Source: Magnetovibrio sp.
GTDB lineage: Bacteria > Pseudomonadota > Alphaproteobacteria > Rhodospirillales > Magnetovibrionaceae
NCBI GenBank assembly: GCA_026196495.1
Contig: JAPHSY010000052.1
Coordinates: 1 to 39,289, forward strand
Reading direction: 5' to 3'
Length of the DNA stretch: 39,289 bases
In this document: positions 18,055 through 27,253 of the stretch, piece after piece
Layout: the number at the start of each line of letters is the position of its first letter
How positions within the stretch are numbered: position 1 is the first letter of the stretch
Translations under genes and position numbers: made by a program
Notes under the pieces: model-generated
Seen by the model: the letters and a program-made list of their open reading frames with translations, nothing else
The model's database searches: none
What the model was told of the DNA's origin: nothing

Positions 18055-20424
18055 ATGTCTATAAATCTAAAAAATAAACCAGCACTTGGAAGTCTTGCTA
18101 CAATACTTCTAAACAAGAAGTTCTGGATGACCCACTTTTTAATTGTTACAGTAATAAGTGTTGCGGGCCTTCTTTATCTAGGAAGTGCAACTTATTCTGG
18201 GGCTCCTCCGCTTACCGATTTTCGTGCCGCTAACAATGAAATTGTGATCCCGCGAGAGCAGATTGTTCGGGGCGAGGAAGTGTTCCACCTTCGTGGATTG
18301 ATGAGTTACGGATCGTTCTGGGGGGATGGCGCAGAACGCGGTCCAGATTTCACGGCGGATGCATTGCACCGAATGGTCGTTGCGATGAGGGCTTTTTACG
18401 AAAATCAGATTAAGGCCCGTACGGCTGGCACGACTGCATCTCAATATGACCAGGATGCAATCTCGATGCAGGTCCAGCGTGAGGTACACACCAATACCTG
18501 GGATGAGCAGTCCGATGTCATTATTGTTAATGAAGCTCAGGCCTATGCTTTTGAACAATTGCAAGAACACTACACCCGGATGTTCACGGATCCGAATTAT
18601 CCAGAGTTATTTCAAACCGGCTACATCACCGACCCCAAAGACATCAAAGCTCTGACGGCGTTCTTTTATTGGGGGGCTTGGGTAGCTGCGGCCAATCGTC
18701 CGGGTGAAGATTACAGCTACACTCACAACTGGCCCTATGACCCAGATGCTGGAAATACGCCAACCGAGGCGACCTATATCTGGAGTGTGATTTCGATCTT
18801 TGGATTGTTTCTTGGCATTGGCATTGTGTTGTACGTCTACGGTCAGATGAAGTCGTTGCATTATGACCCATTTAACGGGGGTGATGGTACATCGCTAACG
18901 ACCCATGATTTGGAAAATGAATATGTTCGCCCGACACAGCGGGCAACTTATAAGTTCTTCGCCCTAGCCATGATCTTATTCGGGTTACAGGTTCTTGCCG
19001 GGATTATTGGTGCGACTGATTTCGTGCGTCCGTTCGGGCTGTTCTTAGGCGATATCATTCCCTTCACTGTGGCGCGTAGTTATCACACCTTATTCCAGAT
19101 TTTTTGGTTCTTTATGTGCTGGGTTGGTTACACGATATTCTTCCTGCCACGCTTGTCGCAGGTTCCACGCGGACAGAAATTTCTGATTGATCTGTTATTT
19201 GCGCTTTGTGTCATCGTTGGTGTCGGTGCGTTGGTAGGCATTTATTTAGGCCAAACGGGGATATTAACCGGTGATATGGCCTACTGGCTTGGAAGCCAAG
19301 GTTGGGAGTTCATGGAACTGGGCCGCCTGTTCCAGATTTTGCTTCTGGTGGCATTCTCGCTGTGGATTGCAATCATCTATCGCGGGGTAAAACCGTGGCT
19401 GACCCGTAAAAATTTATGGTCGGTGCCGGCGTGGCTGCTTTATGGCAGTGGCGTGATGGTTTTGTTCTTGTTCTTTGGTCTGTTGGTCAGCCCCGAAACA
19501 AATTTTGCGGTTGCTGATTTCTGGCGCTGGATGGTGGTGCATATGTGGGTGGAGGTGACGTTTGAGGTTTTCACAACAGTCATTGTTGCCTACATGCTGG
19601 TGCAGATGGGATTGATCACCCGGGCCATGGCGGAACGAGTAATCTTTCTTGCGGTCATGTTGTTCTTCATCACCGCAACAGTAGGGATTGCGCATAATTT
19701 TTATTGGATCGCTAAGCCGACAGGTGTGATTGCCTTTGGTAGCGTATTTTCGACACTCCAAGTTTTGCCATTGTTGTTGCTGACTTTGGATGCGTGGCGT
19801 ATGCGTCAGGAAGAAACGCGTGCGCACGAATCAATGCTTCAAGGCAAACAGTCTTATGTCATGAACGAAGTGTGGCTGTTTATTCTTGCCGTTAATTTTT
19901 GGAATGTATTTGGTGCAGGTGTCTTCGGATCGATGATCAACTTGCCAATCGTCAACTACTTCGAACATGCAACGTATCTAACGGGCAATCATGCCCACGC
20001 CGCAATGTTTGGTGTGAAGGGCAATATTGCGTTGGCGGGAATGCTCTTTTGTTGCCAACACCTGTTTCACAAATTGAGCTGGAATCCGAAGTTAATCCGT
20101 ACCGCGTTTTGGTCGTTGAACATTGGTGTTGCGATGATGATGTTCCTCGATCTATTTCCGGTTGGTGTCTATCAGCTGATTGTCGTACTTGAGGAAGGCT
20201 TTTGGTTTGCGCGTTCGCATGAGATAGTACAGGGCAGTGTTTTTCAGACACTCACGTATTTCCGTTCACTGGGAGGTGCGGTGTTTGTGATTGGCGGGAT
20301 GATACCGATCATTTGGTTTGTGTTGTCGCGCGGTCGTCATCTTGCCCGTGAGGTTGATGTCGATAAAGGTGAGTGGGCTGTCTACGACGAAGATTGGGCA
20401 GCCAGTGAAGAGGGTAAACTCTAA
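18055..20424 (+). CDS. norZ: Quinol-dependent nitric oxide reductase (qNOR)
   Basis: Single-subunit quinol-oxidising NO reductase that makes N2O from two NO in the inner membrane, used in denitrification or NO detoxification; 789 residues. After the first transmembrane helix (about 22-45) comes the fused NorC-like periplasmic domain (to about 240) without a CxxCH heme motif, as expected for qNOR. It is followed by twelve or more helices homologous to NorB. Visible are ARSYHTLFQIFWFF, HMWVEVTFEVFTTV (FeB ligand and the NOR-type glutamates), HNFYWIAKP and NHAHAAMFGVKGNIALAG (heme-ligand His region). GGA at 18045 serves as a weak ribosome-binding site for ATG 18055. It stands alone with its own terminator. 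No nnrR, norE or norD gene is visible in the window. Confidence 0.92.
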   Translation: MSINLKNKPALGSLATILLNKKFWMTHFLIVTVISVAGLLYLGSATYSGAPPLTDFRAANNEIVIPREQIVRGEEVFHLRGLMSYGSFWGDGAERGPDFTADALHRMVVAMRAFYENQIKARTAGTTASQYDQDAISMQVQREVHTNTWDEQSDVIIVNEAQAYAFEQLQEHYTRMFTDPNYPELFQTGYITDPKDIKALTAFFYWGAWVAAANRPGEDYSYTHNWPYDPDAGNTPTEATYIWSVISIFGLFLGIGIVLYVYGQMKSLHYDPFNGGDGTSLTTHDLENEYVRPTQRATYKFFALAMILFGLQVLAGIIGATDFVRPFGLFLGDIIPFTVARSYHTLFQIFWFFMCWVGYTIFFLPRLSQVPRGQKFLIDLLFALCVIVGVGALVGIYLGQTGILTGDMAYWLGSQGWEFMELGRLFQILLLVAFSLWIAIIYRGVKPWLTRKNLWSVPAWLLYGSGVMVLFLFFGLLVSPETNFAVADFWRWMVVHMWVEVTFEVFTTVIVAYMLVQMGLITRAMAERVIFLAVMLFFITATVGIAHNFYWIAKPTGVIAFGSVFSTLQVLPLLLLTLDAWRMRQEETRAHESMLQGKQSYVMNEVWLFILAVNFWNVFGAGVFGSMINLPIVNYFEHATYLTGNHAHAAMFGVKGNIALAGMLFCCQHLFHKLSWNPKLIRTAFWSLNIGVAMMMFLDLFPVGVYQLIVVLEEGFWFARSHEIVQGSVFQTLTYFRSLGGAVFVIGGMIPIIWFVLSRGRHLAREVDVDKGEWAVYDEDWAASEEGKL

Positions 20425-20427
20425 CAC

Positions 20428-20460
20428 AAAAGGCCGCTTCGTATCGGGGCGGCCTTTTTT
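20428..20460 (+). terminator. Intrinsic terminator of norZ
   Basis: AAAAGGCCGC pairs with GCGGCCTTTT (12-base loop), followed by T residues, directly after the norZ stop. Confidence 0.88.
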
Positions 20461-20534
20461 CTTTCATATTTTGCAAGTCTGCGAAAAGGCATGATTTAGG
20501 TGGTTGTGCTGCCCGTGGCATACCATCTAATCCG

Positions 20535-20601
20535 CTTATCAGACGATAAGTAAAGCCCACATTTTTTATACTGCTTTTGTCCCTTGTAGAATTGCAAGGG
20601 A
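20535..20601. promoter_or_regulatory. Two small inverted repeats upstream of the receiver-domain gene
   Basis: CTTATC-AGAC-GATAAG at 20535-20550 and TCCCTTG-N8-CAAGGGA at 20580-20586/20595-20601 are both perfect and lie 65-130 bp upstream of the response regulator start. They are candidates for operator or leader structure; no function is shown. Confidence 0.3.
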
Positions 20602-20665
20602 TACGTTAAGTAGGGGTCAAATTAGATAGTTCTAATGGACTAAAGCGCCAGAAAGTGTAGGATTC

Positions 20666-21037
20666 ATGGCCCATATCCTCATCATTGATGATGACCATAG
20701 TGTTTTGTCATATTGCAATGCGTGTCTATTTGACACGCACATGCTGCAAACAGCCTTGTCCGCAAACGAAGGCCTCAGCAAATTGGTTGATCATGCGATT
20801 GACTTGATCATTACTGATATCATTATGCCTGAACGTGACGGCTTAGAAGTGATCCAAGAGGTTAAAGAGCGCTATCCTCACATTCCGCTCATCGCCATGT
20901 CCGGTGGCCTGGATACAATGCCAACAGATGTTTTGAATGCAGCCAGAGCTTTTGGAGCAATTGAAACACTTGTCAAACCGTTCACACAGGATCTATTGCA
21001 TGAAACCATTGATCGGGTGTTGGGCGATAGTGATTAA
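20666..21037 (+). CDS. Single-domain response regulator (CheY-like)
   Basis: 123 residues, a receiver domain only. Acidic residues are in IIDDDHS (positions 6-11), phospho-acceptor Asp in LIITDIIMPERDG (about 54), switch Ser in AMSGG (about 83) and Lys in LVKPF (about 107). A GGA sequence precedes ATG 20666 by 4 bp. It is unrelated in detail to the tandem pair at 9451-10756 (no GPDRRR linker, no tail). No histidine kinase is adjacent, so its partner is unknown. It lies downstream of the norZ terminator, so it is transcribed separately. Confidence 0.87.
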   Translation: MAHILIIDDDHSVLSYCNACLFDTHMLQTALSANEGLSKLVDHAIDLIITDIIMPERDGLEVIQEVKERYPHIPLIAMSGGLDTMPTDVLNAARAFGAIETLVKPFTQDLLHETIDRVLGDSD

Positions 21038-21130
21038 ATCCCTGCTGGTGTGGGAATGGCCTCGTCACGTGGCGTGTAATCGAGATAATATTTAAAATTT
21101 GGTGTTAAGGTTTTTGTTGGTCTGCGAATA

Positions 21131-21559
21131 CTACGGAGAGTCCTCTGTCTCTCGCCGTTGAATGGTAACTTTGGACATGACTTTAAGTGCTGAGATGTCC
21201 TGGGGGCCTTCTTCGGTGATCATGTGAAAGGTGTTTGCTTCAAAGCGAATGGGGAAAGTCACAAACACATGGCCACTACCCGTTTCCAGTGCGTCTTTGA
21301 GGGCTTTTTGCGGCACATGTTGGGCTAATGTGGTTTGGGTCTGTAACAAAAACCAGCTCAGCAGTTCTTCGGTGGAAAAGCTGTCACCCGATGCATTCTG
21401 AATGAAAATTTCAGCATGTTCGCGGTCTGTTTCAAACTGTTCGACCACCTTGTCATCTAGGCGAAGATTGCGGCCTTTGGGATGATGAAAATCCATATCG
21501 AGGCCAATGTGTTGAACATCGAAGGAAAACTGCTCGGTTTCGCGCCCAGCTCTCATCAT
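21131..21559 (-). CDS. Hypothetical protein coupled to sterol desaturase-family gene
   Basis: 142 residues of unknown function, probably cytoplasmic (no signal peptide or membrane segment). The N-terminus FSFDVQHIGLDMDFHHPKGRNLRLDDKVVEQFETDREHAEIFIQNASGD and a C-terminal beta-rich part (HVFVTFPIRFEANTFHMI) give no motif that I recognise. Its ATG overlaps the TGA of the upstream gene (ATGA at 21556-21559), so translation is coupled and the two products probably work together. Confidence 0.7.
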   Translation of the reverse strand: MMRAGRETEQFSFDVQHIGLDMDFHHPKGRNLRLDDKVVEQFETDREHAEIFIQNASGDSFSTEELLSWFLLQTQTTLAQHVPQKALKDALETGSGHVFVTFPIRFEANTFHMITEEGPQDISALKVMSKVTIQRRETEDSP

Positions 21560-22404
21560 GGCTTATTCCAATCACGGCGATTGATGGCGTATTCGCCAGT
21601 CGCGTCACGGAACGGTTGGATCAGCATTTGGTCTAAGCGTTCATCTTTATCTTTGCGAAACATATCCAACCCAATTTGCATGTTTTCATGTCCTAGAGAT
21701 GGCTGCGCTGTATAGGTACCAAAAAGCCTGTCCCAAATGGAAAGGTTAAAGCCAAAGTTCGAATTACATTCCTGAGGAATAGATGAGTGATGGACCCGGT
21801 GCATATCTGGTGTCACCAACAACATGCGTAACACCGCATCCAGTCCAAGTGGTAAACGCACGTTGGCGTGATTGAACATGGCCATGGCGTTGAGAATCAC
21901 TTCGAAAATCAGCACCGCAACCGGGCTGGCCCCCAGCAATGCGATCACTGCGAACTTAATGGCAAATGACAGCAAAATTTCGATGGGGTGAAAGCGTGCC
22001 CCGGTGGTGACGTCGTAATCAAGATCTGCATGGTGCATGCGGTGAAGTCGCCATAACATCGGGATGGCATGGACCATGACATGTTGCAACCAAATGAAAA
22101 AGTCTAATGCGATGACCGCTAGGGCCAGTTTAAGCCAGCCGTTCCATTCAACTAAGTTCAGAACACCCCAGCCATTTTCAGCACAGAGAAATGCAAAGGC
22201 GACGGGCGCCATGGGGAAGATGACCCGCGCGATGGCGGTATTCAGAGCCACGATTCCCAAATTTGAAAACCAACGCAGCCCCTTGGAAACCGTGAGCTGT
22301 CGGCGCGGTTGAAGAAGCTCTGCCAGGGCCATAATGGCGAATATGCCAATGAAGGCCGATAGACGGATCACGGGTTCGTTCGCCAGTAGGCTTTCGCCGA
22401 TCAT
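21556..22404 (-). CDS. Sterol desaturase / fatty acid hydroxylase family membrane protein
   Basis: Integral membrane di-iron oxygenase of the fatty acid hydroxylase superfamily; the substrate in this bacterium is unknown (candidates are lipids, hopanoids or carotenoids). The three His clusters are present: HVMVHAIPMLWRLHRMHH, HPIEI after DYDVTTGARF, and HRVHHS. Several hydrophobic helices precede the first cluster. The frame is open to 22464, but ATG at 22404 is preceded on the - strand by AGAGGG with 6-base spacing, giving 282 residues starting MIGESLLANEP. Its stop overlaps the start of the downstream hypothetical gene by 4 bases. Confidence 0.85.
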   Translation of the reverse strand: MIGESLLANEPVIRLSAFIGIFAIMALAELLQPRRQLTVSKGLRWFSNLGIVALNTAIARVIFPMAPVAFAFLCAENGWGVLNLVEWNGWLKLALAVIALDFFIWLQHVMVHAIPMLWRLHRMHHADLDYDVTTGARFHPIEILLSFAIKFAVIALLGASPVAVLIFEVILNAMAMFNHANVRLPLGLDAVLRMLLVTPDMHRVHHSSIPQECNSNFGFNLSIWDRLFGTYTAQPSLGHENMQIGLDMFRKDKDERLDQMLIQPFRDATGEYAINRRDWNKP

Positions 22405-22620
22405 GTTGTGCCCTCTAACTGTTGTGTTTTTTGACAGTCTGCCCGCTTCATCTGGTCTGGGCAAGGTTCAGACATATGAATGATAAATTGAACAACTTTG
22501 CATTGAAGTAAATGCTTATATTAGAGCCTTAAAGTACAGTAAAAACAGTTATTTACACCGGCGTAGAGAATACCTACGTTATGCGTTGTGCAGTTGCGAA
22601 ATGAAGGCGCGAAACGACAC

Positions 22621-23766
22621 ATGTCCGATTTTGGAGAAACGGTTCCGGCAGGGCCACTGTTTGAATACCGGGCGCGGATTGCTTCAAAGGAATTGAAGCA
22701 CGATCCGGCGCAAGCGCTTGCCGTTGAAAAGCTCCAAAGTTTACACAAAGCCCTAATGGATTATCAGCCACAATCGGGCCCGGTGGGTTGGAAAGAACGT
22801 TTTGGCCTCACGCGCCGACGCGAAGACCCACCCCAGGGCCTTTATTTTTATGGGGGCGTTGGGCGTGGCAAATCCATGCTCATGGATATGTTCTTCGAAG
22901 ATGCACCGATGAAGCGCAAGCGCCGGGTGCACTTTCATGCGTTCATGCAACAAGTCCATATTCGCTTGAACGAATACCGCAAATTTAAAGGTCGCGATGC
23001 GGACCCAATTCCCCCGATTGCGGAGCAATTGGCAAGTGAAGCGTCGCTGCTGTGCTTTGATGAATTTCAAGTTACCGATATTGCCGATGCGATGATCTTG
23101 AGCCGCCTGTTCGAAGTGTTATTCGAAAAAGGGGTGGTGGTGGTATCCACTTCAAATCGTCCACCTGTGGATTTGTATAAAAATGGATTGCAACGTGAAA
23201 ACTTTTTGCCGTTCATCGATTTGGTGGAAGACAAAATGGATGTGTTGCAACTGGATGGCAAAACCGATTACCGCCTGGAACACTTACGCAATTTGGAAGT
23301 GTTTCTGACGCCAGACAACGAACAGACCCGCGCCAAACTGGAAGAAGCGTTTGACACGTTGACCCACGGGGCGCGTCCCCATGCGGCAACCATTCCGGTG
23401 CAGGGGCGCGATGTGGCTGTACCCAAAGCGGCCCAAGGGGTGGCGATGGTCAAGTTTGATGACATCTGTGGCCGTCCATTGGGACCGGCAGACTATTTGG
23501 AATTATCACGGCGTTTTCACACATTGATTATTCCAGCAATCCCGCAAATGAATGCAGACAACAAAGACGTGGCACGCCGTTTTGTGACGCTGATTGACGC
23601 CATGTACGAAGGTCATGTGAAACTAATTTGCTCCGCAGACGTGGGGCCCATGGAATTGTATGTTTCCGGTGAAGGATCGTTTGAATTTGAACGCACGGCA
23701 TCTCGCCTTGTCGAGATGCAATCGGAGTCTTACATGGAATTGCAACACGCAATACGGAGTGATTAA
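22621..23766 (+). CDS. zapE: Cell division protein ZapE (AFG1-like AAA+ ATPase)
   Basis: AFG1/LACE1-family P-loop ATPase; in E. coli ZapE associates with the Z ring under stress. 381 residues from ATG 22621. Walker A is in [15 protein letters not shown] and Walker B in [18 protein letters not shown], followed by sensor-like [10 protein letters not shown]. The frame is open to a GTG at 22588, but [25 protein letters not shown] is the expected N-terminus; no strong ribosome-binding site is seen. The position just upstream of mdh-sucCD is common in Rhodospirillales-type genomes. Confidence 0.92.
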   Translation: MSDFGETVPAGPLFEYRARIASKELKHDPAQALAVEKLQSLHKALMDYQPQSGPVGWKERFGLTRRREDPPQGLYFYGGVGRGKSMLMDMFFEDAPMKRKRRVHFHAFMQQVHIRLNEYRKFKGRDADPIPPIAEQLASEASLLCFDEFQVTDIADAMILSRLFEVLFEKGVVVVSTSNRPPVDLYKNGLQRENFLPFIDLVEDKMDVLQLDGKTDYRLEHLRNLEVFLTPDNEQTRAKLEEAFDTLTHGARPHAATIPVQGRDVAVPKAAQGVAMVKFDDICGRPLGPADYLELSRRFHTLIIPAIPQMNADNKDVARRFVTLIDAMYEGHVKLICSADVGPMELYVSGEGSFEFERTASRLVEMQSESYMELQHAIRSD

Positions 23767-23913
23767 GGAACGAAAAACGAACTCGTAGTGTGATTTGAAA
23801 TGAATCCCACCCCTTTGGGCAGTTTTGCCTTGTTTGGGGCGGAAAATTGCGCTACGAAACTCGCAGATTTTTGTGCGGCGCAACATGTGCCCGCAATCTT
23901 AATTAGACAGTAA

Positions 23914-25044
<1,131 letters not shown>

Positions 25045-25086
25045 AAACAGAGGGCAGACCCCCGAGGTCTGAGAGGAAAGAATCAG

Positions 25087-26256
25087 ATGAACATTCACGA
25101 GTATCAAGCGAAACAGCTGCTCGCCAAATTTGGCGTAGCTGTGCCGAACGGCAAGGTGGCCTACACCGCGCCCGAGGCCGAAGCTGTTGCAAAAGAACTT
25201 GAAGGTCCCGTCTACGTCGTCAAGGCACAGATCCATGCAGGCGGTCGCGGTAAAGGCGGCGGTGTTAAAGTGGTGAAGTCCATTGAGGACGTACGTGACA
25301 CGGCAAACGACATGCTTGGCATGCAACTGATCACCCACCAAACGGGTCCAGAAGGCAAAGAAGTCAAACGTGTTTACATCGAAGAAGGCTGTGACATTAA
25401 GCGCGAGCTTTATCTCAGCTACTTGATTGATCGCGCTACTTCCCGCGTGACCATTATGGCGTCCACAGAAGGCGGCATGGATATTGAGGAAGTTGCCGAG
25501 AAAACCCCGGAAAAGATCATCACCATCACCATTGATCCGGCGACCGGCATGATGCCGTTCCACGCCCGTCAAGTGGCGTTTGGTTTGGGTCTCGAAGGCA
25601 AACAAGTCGGTGCTGGCGTTAAGCTGATGCTCGGCATGTACAAGGCCTTTAACGATCTTGATGCATCTATGATGGAAATCAACCCGCTGGTCGTCACCGG
25701 CGAAGGCGCTGTGATGGCGCTGGATGCTAAGATGAACTTCGATGACAACGCTTTGTTCCGTCAAAAAGATGTGGCTGAATTGCGCGATGAAGACGAAGAA
25801 GATCCGGCTGAGTTGGAAGCTGCACGTCATGACCTCAACTACATCAAACTCGATGGCAACATCGGGTGCATGGTGAACGGTGCAGGCTTGGCCATGGCAA
25901 CCATGGACATCATTAAGTTGTTCGGTGGGGACCCGGCCAACTTCTTGGACGTTGGTGGCGGGGCAACCAAAGAACGCGTTACAACCGCGTTCAAATTGAT
26001 CCTGTCCGACAGCAACGTTGAAGGTATCTTGGTCAACATCTTCGGTGGCATCATGCGCTGTGACGTCATCGCCGAAGGTGTTGTCGCTGCCGCACGTGAA
26101 GTCAGCTTGAACGTTCCTTTGGTTGTTCGCCTTGAAGGCACCAACGTGGAATTGGGTAAGAAAATCCTGGCAGAATCCGGTCTTCCGATCGTGTCTGCGG
26201 ATGATCTGTCCGACGCTGCCGAGAAAATTGTCAAAGCCGTGAAGGAGGCCGCGTAA
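25087..26256 (+). CDS. sucC: Succinyl-CoA synthetase beta subunit
   Basis: ADP- or GDP-forming succinate-CoA ligase, ATP-grasp subunit; interconverts succinyl-CoA and succinate with substrate-level phosphorylation. 389 residues, normal length. The N-terminus [22 protein letters not shown] and the nucleotide segment [17 protein letters not shown] are diagnostic, as are [25 protein letters not shown] and [25 protein letters not shown] precedes the ATG. The sucD start follows 1 bp after the stop. Confidence 0.97.
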   Translation: MNIHEYQAKQLLAKFGVAVPNGKVAYTAPEAEAVAKELEGPVYVVKAQIHAGGRGKGGGVKVVKSIEDVRDTANDMLGMQLITHQTGPEGKEVKRVYIEEGCDIKRELYLSYLIDRATSRVTIMASTEGGMDIEEVAEKTPEKIITITIDPATGMMPFHARQVAFGLGLEGKQVGAGVKLMLGMYKAFNDLDASMMEINPLVVTGEGAVMALDAKMNFDDNALFRQKDVAELRDEDEEDPAELEAARHDLNYIKLDGNIGCMVNGAGLAMATMDIIKLFGGDPANFLDVGGGATKERVTTAFKLILSDSNVEGILVNIFGGIMRCDVIAEGVVAAAREVSLNVPLVVRLEGTNVELGKKILAESGLPIVSADDLSDAAEKIVKAVKEAA

Positions 26257-26257
26257 G

Positions 26258-27133
26258 ATGTCTGTACTCGTAGGTAAAGATACCAAGGTCATCTGTCAGG
26301 GCTTCACTGGCGCGCAAGGTACCTTCCACTCTGAACAAGCCATTGCTTATGGCACCAACATGGTCGGCGGTGTAACGCCGGGCAAAGGTGGTACCAAGCA
26401 CTTGGACTTGCCGGTTTACGACACCGTCGCTGACGCTGTTGATCAAACCGGTGCCAATGCTTCCGTGATCTACGTTCCGCCACCGTTTGCAGCTGATGCT
26501 ATCTTGGAAGCCATCGACGCCGAAGTCGAACTGGCGGTTTGCATTACTGAGGGTATTCCCGTTGTGGATATGGTCCGCGTTAAGCGTGCTTTGGAAGGTT
26601 CCAAAACCCGCTTGGTTGGTCCCAACTGCCCAGGTGTGATCACCCCGGGTGAATGCAAAATCGGCATTATGCCGGGTCACATTCACACCCGTGGTACCGT
26701 TGGCATCGTGTCGCGTTCCGGCACCTTGACGTACGAAGCCGTTGGGCAAACCACCGCCGCTGGTTTGGGTCAAACGACCTGTATCGGTATCGGTGGCGAC
26801 CCGGTGAACGGCACCAACTTCATCGACTGCTTGGACATGTTCCTGGGCGACGACGAAACCGAATCCATTATCATGATTGGTGAAATCGGCGGCACGGCAG
26901 AAGAAGAAGCTGCTGAGTTCTTGAAAGCTTCAAAAACCAAAAAACCTGTGGTCGGCTTTATTGCCGGCGTTACGGCACCTCCGGGTCGCCGCATGGGTCA
27001 CGCGGGTGCGATCATCTCTGGCGGTAAAGGCACCGCTGGCGACAAGATCGAAGCCATGAGGAGCGCGGGTATCTCCGTCGCAGATTCTCCGGCAACGCTC
27101 GGCAAGACCATGCTGGAAGTCCTTAAGGGCTAA
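26258..27133 (+). CDS. sucD: Succinyl-CoA synthetase alpha subunit
   Basis: CoA-binding subunit carrying the phospho-histidine. 291 residues. Visible are [25 protein letters not shown], the CoA-binding [34 protein letters not shown] and the active-site His in [24 protein letters not shown] within the sucC 3' end serves as its ribosome-binding site; the two genes are separated by one base. Confidence 0.97.
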   Translation: MSVLVGKDTKVICQGFTGAQGTFHSEQAIAYGTNMVGGVTPGKGGTKHLDLPVYDTVADAVDQTGANASVIYVPPPFAADAILEAIDAEVELAVCITEGIPVVDMVRVKRALEGSKTRLVGPNCPGVITPGECKIGIMPGHIHTRGTVGIVSRSGTLTYEAVGQTTAAGLGQTTCIGIGGDPVNGTNFIDCLDMFLGDDETESIIMIGEIGGTAEEEAAEFLKASKTKKPVVGFIAGVTAPPGRRMGHAGAIISGGKGTAGDKIEAMRSAGISVADSPATLGKTMLEVLKG

Positions 27134-27145
27134 AGCATCGAATTT

Positions 27146-27177
27146 CATCCGGCCCGATAGAGGTAGCGGGCCGGATG
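27146..27177 (+). promoter_or_regulatory. Strong hairpin between sucD and sucA
   Basis: Perfect 11-bp GC-rich stem CATCCGGCCCG / CGGGCCGGATG with a 10-base loop, 12 bp after the sucD stop. Only four T residues follow (GAGTTTTCG), so it could act as a partial terminator/attenuator or an RNA-processing or stability element separating sucCD from sucAB-lpd. Confidence 0.55.
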
Positions 27178-27253
27178 GAGTTTTCGAAGGGGACTTAAAC
27201 AGAGGCGGGTTTATCCGGATCCTAGAAGTTCGGAGGGCTCGAAAAAGGGACTC

